Part shown: one piece after another, positions 1 to 6,917 of the stretch
How positions within the stretch are numbered: position 1 is the stretch's first letter
Layout: every line of letters begins with the position of its first letter
From: Candidatus Njordarchaeum guaymasense
GTDB taxonomy: Archaea > Asgardarchaeota > Njordarchaeia > Njordarchaeales > Njordarchaeaceae
DNA length: 13,693 nucleotides
NCBI GenBank assembly: GCA_030587605.1
Contig: JAUQYT010000332.1
Span: 1-13,693 of the forward strand
Direction: 5' to 3'
The notes under the pieces: generated by a model
Seen by the model: the letters and a program-made list of their open reading frames with translations, nothing else
What the model was told of the DNA's origin: nothing
Databases searched by the model: none
Position numbers and translations under genes: made by a program

Positions 1-525
1 TCCGTTTGTTTCGCCGCCTATCCCGAAAATTCCTTGTATCAGAGCCGCATTCAATTCAACTATAACTCCTTCTTTGGGTAGGACCTCTGTGACTTTCCCT
101 GGCACGTAGGATCTAACTTCAACAATGGCTTTTGGTTCCCTGATTACAACATAGCCTGAGTTCTCAGAGAAACTCTCGATGTAGCCTGTGATTGGTGATG
201 CGCAGGATTTCTTCACTAAACCGAATAGTAGTGAGCATTCTGCGAAGAGCTCTCCTTTTTCTACAGGATCGCCCACCTTCTTGGTCATGTATCGGAGAAC
301 ATCCTTTGGGTCATCTTCAAGTCCTAGTAGGTGAGCTGCTCTGAGGAGATGAGGTTCGCCGGCCAGATAGGTTCTAGCGACTGTCGTGTCGAAATCCACA
401 GTGTCCCCTTCTTTTACCAAGACTTCTCCGAAGGTCGAGAGACGTCTAGTCTTTCTGACTGTTGTCGCAATCTGGACTTTCAAACCCGGTGTATATGCGT
501 GTGCAACTTCCACTCTGTCATTCAC
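1..525 (-). CDS. Barrel-sandwich (lipoyl/RnfC-like) protein paired with MutL, partial
   Basis: The minus-strand frame is open for 175 codons and leaves the window at position 1, so the C-terminus is missing. It begins with GTG at 525-523, and this GTG shares one base with the TAG stop of the upstream mutL-like gene (TAGTG), a classic sign of translational coupling. The protein starts NDRVEVAHAYTPGLKV and contains two stretches resembling biotinyl/lipoyl-type beta sandwiches: one near residues 20-50 (TFGEVLVKEGDTVDFDT) and one near residues 105-165, with CASPITGYIESF and PGKVTEVLPKEGV. It ends in the window at GIFGIGGETNG. No DKM-type lipoyl or biotin attachment lysine is visible, so it may be a structural relative only. 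From memory, proteins of this pattern sit beside MutL in Chloroflexota and archaea, usually annotated as hypothetical. The function is unknown; an accessory role to the MutL ATPase is inferred from the one-base overlap. Confidence 0.85.
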   Translation of the reverse strand, partial: MNDRVEVAHAYTPGLKVQIATTVRKTRRLSTFGEVLVKEGDTVDFDTTVARTYLAGEPHLLRAAHLLGLEDDPKDVLRYMTKKVGDPVEKGELFAECSLLFGLVKKSCASPITGYIESFSENSGYVVIREPKAIVEVRSYVPGKVTEVLPKEGVIVELNAALIQGIFGIGGETNG

Positions 526-2366
526 TACTTGGACACCTTCTCAAGAAAAGATTCAGGATAGAGTTCAAGAGCTTTGAACCACTCAAGTAACTTGGTCTTT
601 CGAACAGCGTTGTCCTCTGGAAGAACAAGGGGCCTACCACGAACATCTATTACGACGCCCACAACGCCTCCTTCTATCTCAGTCTCAAGTCTATTTCCTG
701 GCCCCAATCCTATATCGAATGGTTTGGTGACTTCAATGAATGCTTTGGACTTCTTTCCTTCTCCCAGTTTGATCCTCTTTAGTTCTCCGAATCTAAGAGT
801 CTCCTTGTAGGTTGATCCGTCAGGTATCTGGAGAGTTACTGTGAGAACTTCTTCGCCTTGTTGAGCCTGACCTTTAGGAGAAATGATTGTTCCCAATCTT
901 ACTAGACAATCTTTTTCAAAGATTTCCCAAGCTGCTTTCTTATGAACTGTTGACAAAACACCCAAGTGTGGCATCATAAAGACGCTGTCTTGGAAGAGTC
1001 TTGTTACTCCCTCCACCTGAAACGCATCGCACAGAATAAGGAACGATTGAGTTCTTCTCGGGGCATGAGATAGCAGTCCGCCTGTGCCAACTATGACATT
1101 GATCTTCATCATATCGATGTAGGTGGCTTCCTCCATTTTCCTGAACCTTTCTATTTCCATCGTGCGTTCTCTCATCACCCCTTTCAGACCTCGTGCCAAA
1201 GTCTTGTGATGTTCAAGACCAAGACGAAGGGCTTCTCGCGCCACCGCGTGCTCGATGGCCAACTCCTCCAAAGTCTGTGGGATCGTGGTAGGTCTGTTCA
1301 TCTTGTTTGCGAGCCTATTTTCCACACTTTCTTCGGGCATGTCAAACGGAAGCCAACGAATAATATTCGCAATTCCCGCTTCTTTCATAACATTACATAT
1401 GCTGTAACTCATCCCAAGGTTGGCGCTCACGGTTCTGACAAATTTCTCGTCGACTATCGAGTAGAGGTTTGTGGTAGCTCCTCCCAATCCCACTCCTAGG
1501 AGGTTCGTTTTTAAGCTCTCAGCTATGATCCGCATCATTGTTCCTTCTCCTGCTGGAGTGGGCATGATCGAAACTTCTGTCCACTTCGCTAGTTTGTTAT
1601 AGCCAGGCGCATGAGACATGACGTGTTCCATGAACAGCTGATGGATGGCAGCTCTAGCCTGTTCAGTGTTCTCCTCTTCCAGAGTGGGACGCAGGTTGTC
1701 GACAATAGTCAAGCTGAATACATCTCCAAGGCTATCATTAATCTGCTTCCTAGCATTCTTGTTGCCTGCGAAGATGACGGGAAGCTTGTAACCCATTCCC
1801 AGTCTTGGCTTTGGCTCGGCTGATCTTACCAATTCCGCTATCTGCATTACATGGGATATCGTTCCGCCATCTACTCCTCCTCCTATCAATACCATGTCCG
1901 GCCTTAGGGTTCTAATCGCCCGAACCTTCTCGTGGTCCTTTCTGCCATCATCAACCGCTATTGCATCCATCACTATGGCGCCAGCGCCTAAGGCAGCTCG
2001 TTCAGCACTTTCAGCGGTCATTGACTTCACTACTCCGGCCACCATCATCTGAAGGCCTCCGCCTGCACTGCTCGTTGTACAGTACAGATCTACGCCTCGC
2101 TCTTCTGAGCCATCTGTTGCGATGCCGTTCTCATCGAGCAGTGGGCGACCAGTTAATTCTTCAATCTGTCGAACTGCATTTCGCACGCCTAGCGTTACGT
2201 CTTCATATGGCGCCTCAACCGTTGTGGGCGCTTCTCCGCTGATCACGTATCTGTACTCGCTGCCTGTCTTCTTGAAAAAGCGGGCTTTGGTGGTCGTGCT
2301 TCCTACATCTGTAGCAAGTATGTACTTGATTTCTTCAAGGTTCCTTGACGCATTTACCATAGACAT
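525..2366 (-). CDS. MutL/GlmL-family ATPase (glutamate mutase L-like, aminomutase chaperone family)
   Basis: This is a 613-residue member of the GlmL/MutL family of ASKHA-fold ATPases, which are encoded with B12-dependent aminomutases and thought to act as their chaperone or reactivase. Counting from the ATG at 2366, the phosphate-binding loop DVGSTTTK is at about residues 20-27. It is followed by GEAPTTVEAPYEDVT, CTTSSAGGGLQMMVAGVV, a second glycine-rich strand LIGGGVDGGTISHV, FAGNKNARKQI, PAGEGTMMRI, GLGGATTNLYS, and IVGTGGLLSHAPR toward the end. It is longer than the clostridial GlmL and carries an extra C-terminal beta-rich region, as I recall for archaeal and Chloroflexota forms. The frame stays open upstream to a TTG at 2507 directly after the preceding stop. 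I prefer 2366 because family members begin only about 15-20 residues before the DVGSTTTK loop and because a TATA-like box lies inside the extension. M50 (2360) is an alternative. No mutase catalytic subunit is present, so the client is unknown. The gene overlaps the next one by a single base. Confidence 0.9.
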   Translation of the reverse strand: MSMVNASRNLEEIKYILATDVGSTTTKARFFKKTGSEYRYVISGEAPTTVEAPYEDVTLGVRNAVRQIEELTGRPLLDENGIATDGSEERGVDLYCTTSSAGGGLQMMVAGVVKSMTAESAERAALGAGAIVMDAIAVDDGRKDHEKVRAIRTLRPDMVLIGGGVDGGTISHVMQIAELVRSAEPKPRLGMGYKLPVIFAGNKNARKQINDSLGDVFSLTIVDNLRPTLEEENTEQARAAIHQLFMEHVMSHAPGYNKLAKWTEVSIMPTPAGEGTMMRIIAESLKTNLLGVGLGGATTNLYSIVDEKFVRTVSANLGMSYSICNVMKEAGIANIIRWLPFDMPEESVENRLANKMNRPTTIPQTLEELAIEHAVAREALRLGLEHHKTLARGLKGVMRERTMEIERFRKMEEATYIDMMKINVIVGTGGLLSHAPRRTQSFLILCDAFQVEGVTRLFQDSVFMMPHLGVLSTVHKKAAWEIFEKDCLVRLGTIISPKGQAQQGEEVLTVTLQIPDGSTYKETLRFGELKRIKLGEGKKSKAFIEVTKPFDIGLGPGNRLETEIEGGVVGVVIDVRGRPLVLPEDNAVRKTKLLEWFKALELYPESFLEKVSK

Positions 2367-2416
2367 GGACCTGTTGCACTCTGTACAAGTTGAATTGCTT
2401 GGGTACGCCTCGAAAT

Positions 2417-2430
2417 CAATATATCTCTTT
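2417..2430 (-). promoter_or_regulatory. Putative archaeal BRE/TATA element upstream of mutL-like gene
   Basis: Reading the minus strand, AAAGAGATATATTG combines a purine/A-rich BRE-like segment with a TATA-like core (ATATAT). Transcription starting about 25 bases downstream (near 2395) would leave a leader of roughly 30 nt before the ATG at 2366. The element lies inside the N-terminal extension of the longest possible reading frame and so argues for the shorter start. This is motif reading only; AT-rich matches occur by chance. Confidence 0.4.
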
Positions 2431-2507
2431 GCTTGGCAGAAATGTTCGAGAGCGAGTCTTGTCACGCCAATTGTAAAGGTGGGGCCAGAAATCTCTTGTC
2501 GGATCAA

Positions 2508-2918
2508 TCACGTAATCTTTTTGATTATGCCGCTCAAAAGGGTGTTAACCTTGTCTGGTTCAGAAGTGTACAGTCTCAGCAGTTCGTGTCCAAAACCACC
2601 AGAAACTGAGACGAATTCATCCTTCATGTTTACACTCAGTTTGTGTCTCTTACTGAGTTGAAGGGTCCTCTTTCCAATGTGAATCGAACCTTCTTCCGTT
2701 ATTGCGTATTTGTCTGGGATCGAAACATATGGTGACGGGAAGAACAGCAGCACTCCCAAGAAGAAAAGTGGTATGGCATACCATTCAAGGAAGGAGAAGA
2801 GAAGAACAAGTATCAGGATGTCGAAAGTCAAGATGAATGCAATCTCAAGAATTCTCTTTCTTCGGTGCTTTAGCTTCAAATCTGCCACATCGGCCTGATA
2901 GACAACTTGGCTGTTCAA
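2508..2918 (-). CDS. Small two-helix membrane protein with C-terminal PH-like domain
   Basis: The 136-residue protein has a short basic N-terminus (KLKHRRKR, residues 15-22) and then a hydrophobic hairpin: about residues 23-43 and 47-62, separated by the short EWY turn. A soluble C-terminal half of about 70 residues follows (YAITEEGSIHIGKRTL to GIIKKIT), with the alternating beta pattern and final helix of small PH-like domains. It resembles archaeal membrane proteins of the DUF2208 kind, but I am not certain of the family. The start is TTG at 2918, preceded by an AGGGG purine run; the ATG slightly upstream, in another frame, stops after five codons. It lies 58 nt downstream of the second deacylase and ends at 2508, upstream of the mutL-like gene, so it may be the distal gene of the deacylase transcript. 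The function is unknown. Confidence 0.75.
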   Translation of the reverse strand: MNSQVVYQADVADLKLKHRRKRILEIAFILTFDILILVLLFSFLEWYAIPLFFLGVLLFFPSPYVSIPDKYAITEEGSIHIGKRTLQLSKRHKLSVNMKDEFVSVSGGFGHELLRLYTSEPDKVNTLLSGIIKKIT

Positions 2919-2976
2919 CAGAGCCCCTTCATTCGATTCCGGCCCGAGATTTTCTCTTTGGTACTGATTCCTCTGA

Positions 2977-4566
2977 TTAACATCTGCTTCTTTGAACCTT
3001 TCCTTTCAGAGCACCTGTATGCTTCCCTTTTTCCACAACGAGTTCACCGTTCACGAACACATAGTTGATGCCATTTGGGTGTTGATGTGGGTCTTCAAAC
3101 GTAGCTTTGTCTATGACAGTTCTGGGATCGAATACAACAATGTCTGCCCACATGCCCACCTTCAATAGTCCTCTGTCCCAGAGCTTCAGTCTTTGTGCGG
3201 GAAGAGAAGTCATTTTCCTAATGGCTTGTTCGAGAGTCAAGACGTGCTCTTCCCTTACGTATCGTCCTAATACTCTTGGAAAGGCTCCGTATACTCTAGG
3301 ATGCGGTTTCCCACCTAGGAGGCCATCAGTACAGACCATCTGCACCGGATGTCTCATCACTTTACGAACATCTTCCTCATCCATCGCAAAGAGCACCATC
3401 GACCCTCCCCCCTCTTCCTCAAGAAGCAGATCGAAGAGAATATCAAATTCGTCTTTCCCAGTGGTCTTCGCTATGTGACTTATGCCCTTACCCTCTAGGG
3501 GCTTGTTCTTCTGTGTCCGCACAGAGCTTATGACTATGCCTTCCCACCCACAGTAGTCTGTCCAATTCTCCCACCCGGGGATGCCTTCTTCTATGTTCTT
3601 CTTGATTCTATCACGATCATGAGAATCTCTTAGACGTTCTAACATCCTCTGAGTACCACCTGAGTGTGCCCACGGTGGCAACAAGGAACTAAGGAATGTC
3701 GAGCCGGCACAGTACGGGTACTGGTCACATGTTATATCAACTCCTTTTTCTCTGCTTTTCTCCATGAGTTCTAGAGTCTCCTTGGTCTTTCCCCAGTTAG
3801 GCTTTCCTGCGGCCTTGTGGTGAGACACATGGACCGGTATGGACGATTGCTCTCCGACTCTGATGACTTCGTTCAGAGACTCGATAAGTTGGTCGCCTTC
3901 ATTTCTCATGTGCACTACAAAAATGCCTTCGTAGCTTGATGCAACTCTGCACAATTCTACAAGTTCTTCGGTCTGGGCGTATGTGCACGGTGCATATATT
4001 AGCCCGGTTGAGAGCCCGACCGCGCCTTGCTCCATGCTCTGAGCCAGCAAATTCCTCATTTGTTCAAGCTCAGTTTCACTTGGTTTTCGATCGCTCATGC
4101 CCATGACGTGCATTCTTATGTTTCCGTGAGGTGCTAGGGATACAACGTTTGTCGATGTTCCCTGTGTTTCGAGTCGAGATAGGTATTCACTAAGGGTAGA
4201 CCAGTTCCAATCCAAGTCTGGGTCGCCAAGAAGTCCGGACACGTAATGCCTCCATGAACTGATGTCCTCCTTCTTTATGGGCGCGACGGCTACTCCGTCC
4301 TGACCTAGTAATTCAGACGTCACTCCTTGCAGGACTTTCTGTCTCGCCTCCGGGTCCACCAGAAGCATTAGGTCAGAATGGCTGTGAGTGTCTATGAATC
4401 CCGGTGAAACCACTAGTCCACTGGCATCTAGCTCATGTCTAGCCTTCACGTCAGCAAGTTGGCCGACTACCCTGACCCTGCCTGATTCTACCCCGATGTC
4501 CGCCCTATACCAAGGATTGCCCGTACCATCAATGATCATGCCTTTTCGAATAATGATGTCGAGCAA
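2977..4566 (-). CDS. N-acyl-D-amino-acid deacylase-family amidohydrolase (copy 1, variant metal site)
   Basis: This 529-residue amidohydrolase of the D-aminoacylase family would remove acyl groups from N-acyl-D-amino acids in the cytoplasm (no signal peptide). The N- and C-terminal beta sandwich (DIIIRKGMIIDGTG; DIVVFDP; YVFVNGELVVEKG) frames a TIM-barrel. Metal and catalytic positions visible are H61-S-H63, H219 (VVHMRNEG), H249/H250 (SHHKAAGKPNWGK) and D414 (CTDG). At the place where family enzymes carry the metal-bridging cysteine (NCG), this copy has Q89-D90-G91, so its metal site or substrate may differ from classic D-aminoacylase. It is clearly paralogous to the enzyme at 7925-9556. The start is TTG at 4566, with GAGTGAT just upstream; no ATG or GTG in this frame lies between it and the upstream in-frame TAA. 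A terminator-like hairpin separates it from the membrane cassette, so it probably has its own promoter. Confidence 0.92.
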   Translation of the reverse strand: MLDIIIRKGMIIDGTGNPWYRADIGVESGRVRVVGQLADVKARHELDASGLVVSPGFIDTHSHSDLMLLVDPEARQKVLQGVTSELLGQDGVAVAPIKKEDISSWRHYVSGLLGDPDLDWNWSTLSEYLSRLETQGTSTNVVSLAPHGNIRMHVMGMSDRKPSETELEQMRNLLAQSMEQGAVGLSTGLIYAPCTYAQTEELVELCRVASSYEGIFVVHMRNEGDQLIESLNEVIRVGEQSSIPVHVSHHKAAGKPNWGKTKETLELMEKSREKGVDITCDQYPYCAGSTFLSSLLPPWAHSGGTQRMLERLRDSHDRDRIKKNIEEGIPGWENWTDYCGWEGIVISSVRTQKNKPLEGKGISHIAKTTGKDEFDILFDLLLEEEGGGSMVLFAMDEEDVRKVMRHPVQMVCTDGLLGGKPHPRVYGAFPRVLGRYVREEHVLTLEQAIRKMTSLPAQRLKLWDRGLLKVGMWADIVVFDPRTVIDKATFEDPHQHPNGINYVFVNGELVVEKGKHTGALKGKVQRSRC

Positions 4567-4620
4567 GATATCACTCTCAGATGCTACGCTATAGTCTCTT
4601 GATTAGGCTCCGATTACTTG

Positions 4621-4658
4621 AAAAAATAGTGGTTTGGCGGAACGAGGCTTGTTCCGCC
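4621..4658 (-). terminator. Hairpin plus T-run terminator after the four-gene membrane cassette
   Basis: A perfect 8-bp inverted repeat, GGCGGAAC (4636-4643) and GTTCCGCC (4651-4658), encloses a 7-nt loop. On the minus strand it is followed after about 9 bases by six T residues (4626-4621). It lies 37 bases past the cassette's last stop codon and before the next gene's start. A second, smaller stem (ATCTC/GAGAT, about 4661-4675) sits just upstream in the same direction. Archaeal termination depends mostly on the T-run, so the stem could also serve RNA stability. The T-rich stretch may double as a TATA region for the deacylase gene at 4566. Confidence 0.55.
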
Positions 4659-4695
4659 TATCTCTTAGGAGATGCTTATTGAAACTCTGGACTCC

Positions 4696-5367
4696 TTAGC
4701 TAGTGGCCGGGCGTTTTCGGCCAGAGACTACGTCGAATGCCATGACCGCGACGGCCAGCAGACTCACGTACACTCCTGGCGGCACTACTAACTTCATGAG
4801 CATGCCGATTGGAAAACCAATGTTTGACAACAGAAATGTTCCCAGCGTGACTCCGAAGCAAGCCATCAGAAAGACTCGGCCCACTGTCGCCGCATGCCGT
4901 AGCCACCCCACGGGTTTGTAGGTGAAGAGAAAGTAGGCTATCGTAGAAGCCGTAGCTACAGTCATCACGAAATTGTTGAAGCCTTTCATGCCTGGGGCGA
5001 ACCAGCTACCCTGTTCCAGCTGTCCCACTATCATGGGTTTGATTGCACCCATCACAGCCACGCCAGAACCTACACCCATCAGTACTCCTGTGGACCATCG
5101 TCCAAGGAACGCCGCTGGCTTGACATATCGAGTGTAGAAGAGTAGGCCAAGGATCGTAGCCATAACAAGTCCAGTTGTACCTTTTCCTGTCGCGAGAGGG
5201 ACGAAGACTCTCTTGAGGAGAACATCTATGCCCATATGCAGCGTGAAGCCCAAGTATAGACCAATGCATAGGTGTTCTCCGAGTCTGTAAAATGGGTTCT
5301 CCCTGTACAACAGGCTCCAAGCAAACAACATCATCACTGCTTCTATTACTGCTATGTACCACTCCAT
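4696..5367 (-). CDS. Uncharacterised polytopic membrane protein, cassette gene 4
   Basis: The 223-residue, strongly hydrophobic protein has about seven predicted membrane segments, near residues 4-20, 32-50, 64-80, 91-109, 132-150, 163-181 and 195-213. The first loop has a conserved-looking YRENPFYRLGEH motif at 21-32; a similar R-NP-YR-E pattern occurs, from memory, in hypothetical membrane proteins next to DUF6754 genes in Chloroflexota. Loops are short and the C-terminus is basic (SGRKRP). The ATG at 5367 follows the previous stop by three bases and is served by a GGAGGA site at 5383-5378, which lies inside the end of the preceding gene and implies translational coupling. It is the last gene of the cassette, before the terminator at 4621-4658. 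Without a recognisable transporter signature I would not assign a function; a scaffold or channel for its soluble-domain partners is one possibility. Confidence 0.85.
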   Translation of the reverse strand: MEWYIAVIEAVMMLFAWSLLYRENPFYRLGEHLCIGLYLGFTLHMGIDVLLKRVFVPLATGKGTTGLVMATILGLLFYTRYVKPAAFLGRWSTGVLMGVGSGVAVMGAIKPMIVGQLEQGSWFAPGMKGFNNFVMTVATASTIAYFLFTYKPVGWLRHAATVGRVFLMACFGVTLGTFLLSNIGFPIGMLMKLVVPPGVYVSLLAVAVMAFDVVSGRKRPATS

Positions 5368-5370
5368 GTC

Positions 5371-6240
5371 TCATTTCTCCTCCTTACTTTTCGATGTCTT
5401 GCTACGCGTGTAGAGATAGTGCACGTTAGCCATTACGATCAATGCTATTCCGTAGAGGTGTCCAAGTGATTGAGCGTCCATGAACGTTGCACCCATACCC
5501 AGCTTTCCGAGAAGCATCTCGTATTCTCCCGCTCCTCGCTGATCAGCTACGTAACCTGTTATTGAGCCCTTGTCGACGTATGGCATGATCCATGGGACTG
5601 ATGCAAACAGGGTCTGACAGATAGTCCATTTGAGTCCTTTGTATTCCAAGGGAGACCACTGTCGTGGTAGCATATCTGGGTTCGTGTTTGTGGAGTACCA
5701 GATCCCTGTTACGTCGCTGAGCGTCTTGATGCCTCTCATCATTGGTATTTCCTCTACCCTCTTTCCGTATACATCGACCTTGCATGTCCCTTGAACATCT
5801 CTGGCAAATCCAGCCATGGCAGTCTCAAATCCTGGCAACCAACCGAAGTTTACCCAATCTTCGCCGTATCGGAGCGGTTCCCAATACGGTTTGGTATCCA
5901 TTAGAATGGCGTCTATGTACACTTTACAGCCTGCACTGCTTGTTCCGAACAGAATTACTTTCACGCCTCTTTGCTTTGCAAGCGTGAATGCATGTCTGAG
6001 CCCTGCCTCGTCAGGTGGAGCGCCTGAATAGAACGTGCCCATGTCCTGCTCAAAACACATCACAAGTATGTCGCCCGACTTGAGGCTGTCCATTAGCTTG
6101 AAGCTCTTCTTTGTCGCATCAGTCACTGGTATGGGCAGTCCGATTGGCGAGAGAATAGGAATCGCTACCAGTATGATGAACACCAAGAAGACTAGCCTGT
6201 CCGTCAAGGGAAACGTGCCTAGTGCGACTCTCTCTCCCAT
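5371..6240 (-). CDS. Membrane-anchored protein with alpha/beta domain, cassette gene 3
   Basis: The 289-residue protein has an N-terminal membrane segment (about 15-33), a soluble domain of roughly 220 residues, and a second hydrophobic helix (about 258-277) before a lysine-rich tail. The soluble part alternates strands and helices like a Rossmann fold: SGDILVMCFEQD (55-66), GVKVILFGTSSAG (92-104), GEDWVNFGWLPG (126-137), and GSITGYVADQRGAGEYE near the end (225-241). The GEDWVNFGWLPG and GAGEYE motifs recall hypothetical proteins that accompany DUF6754 proteins in Chloroflexota. With both helices anchoring the domain, it could face the outside if the N-terminus is cytoplasmic. The ATG at 6240 immediately follows the TAA of the preceding gene with no gap. 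No catalytic motif is recognised. It pairs structurally with the DUF6754 protein: both are soluble domains held between two membrane helices. Confidence 0.85.
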   Translation of the reverse strand: MGERVALGTFPLTDRLVFLVFIILVAIPILSPIGLPIPVTDATKKSFKLMDSLKSGDILVMCFEQDMGTFYSGAPPDEAGLRHAFTLAKQRGVKVILFGTSSAGCKVYIDAILMDTKPYWEPLRYGEDWVNFGWLPGFETAMAGFARDVQGTCKVDVYGKRVEEIPMMRGIKTLSDVTGIWYSTNTNPDMLPRQWSPLEYKGLKWTICQTLFASVPWIMPYVDKGSITGYVADQRGAGEYEMLLGKLGMGATFMDAQSLGHLYGIALIVMANVHYLYTRSKTSKSKEEK

Positions 6241-6912
6241 TTACTCTGCACCTCTTGACAGTTCTCCCAAGAATGCTCTTTCATATCCAAGCATTGCCCG
6301 TACCCAGACAGCAATCAGTCCCACTCCTACGCCTATCATGATTCCTCTGTATGAGCCTGTGTTTATGACATCTTTGAACCAGTCGCCTAAAGGCCCAAAT
6401 CCTTCCCACAAGGCCATCCCAACTGGTGCAACGTTTAGCATCAGTATTATCGTGACGATCATCATGATTCCAACGTCCCATGAACGCGTTCTTGCTCCCC
6501 GGAAGAAGATCGTATACATGTAGAATCCTACGTAGGACAGTATGCCTGTCTGGAGAGGTGCCAGCACATTCAGCCATAGAAAGTCGTTGAATGCCTTGCT
6601 TGCGGGAATTCCTGAGAAACCACCTACACCGCCTAATAGGCCTGAGAGCAGATAGACAAAGACACATACGATTAGTACTACACTGTAAGCCCAATACTGA
6701 CTACGTTTCTGTATCCTTGTCAAGTGATATCGGAACAAAGATGTCACGCCTAGGACGTAGGAGAACATCCAAAGTATGATGGCCCAACCGATTGTCTCTT
6801 TGGCAACATCCGGCCATGCGCCTGTGAAGTAGTCTGCTAGCAAAAGGAGGGACACTACAGCGAATATTGCGATAGGTATTTCTCTTCTCTTGAGAACGAG
6901 AGCCATAGTCAT
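6241..6912 (-). CDS. Uncharacterised polytopic membrane protein, cassette gene 2
   Basis: The 223-residue protein has about six membrane segments, near residues 12-29, 40-60, 73-92, 118-137, 147-166 and 189-206. Its C-terminal part (GPLGDWFKDVINTGSYRGIM, then GVGVGLIAVWVRAMLGYERAFLG) resembles a family I associate with DUF6754 clusters. The frame is open upstream to 7161, but those 83 codons lie over the 3' end of the DUF6754 gene and give a Cys/Arg/Trp-rich non-membrane peptide, so I reject the extension. The ATG at 6912 lies five bases after the preceding TGA, with a GTGAG-type site just upstream; the ATG two codons later (6906) is possible. The stop abuts the ATG of the next gene, so the four cassette genes are almost certainly co-transcribed. 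The function is unknown. Confidence 0.85.
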   Translation of the reverse strand: MTMALVLKRREIPIAIFAVVSLLLLADYFTGAWPDVAKETIGWAIILWMFSYVLGVTSLFRYHLTRIQKRSQYWAYSVVLIVCVFVYLLSGLLGGVGGFSGIPASKAFNDFLWLNVLAPLQTGILSYVGFYMYTIFFRGARTRSWDVGIMMIVTIILMLNVAPVGMALWEGFGPLGDWFKDVINTGSYRGIMIGVGVGLIAVWVRAMLGYERAFLGELSRGAE

Positions 6913-6917
6913 CCATC

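Noticed and set aside
2122..2661. 179-codon plus-strand ORF over the mutL start and the small membrane gene
   Set aside because: It is a composition shadow of two minus-strand genes, with no motifs and no upstream signals.
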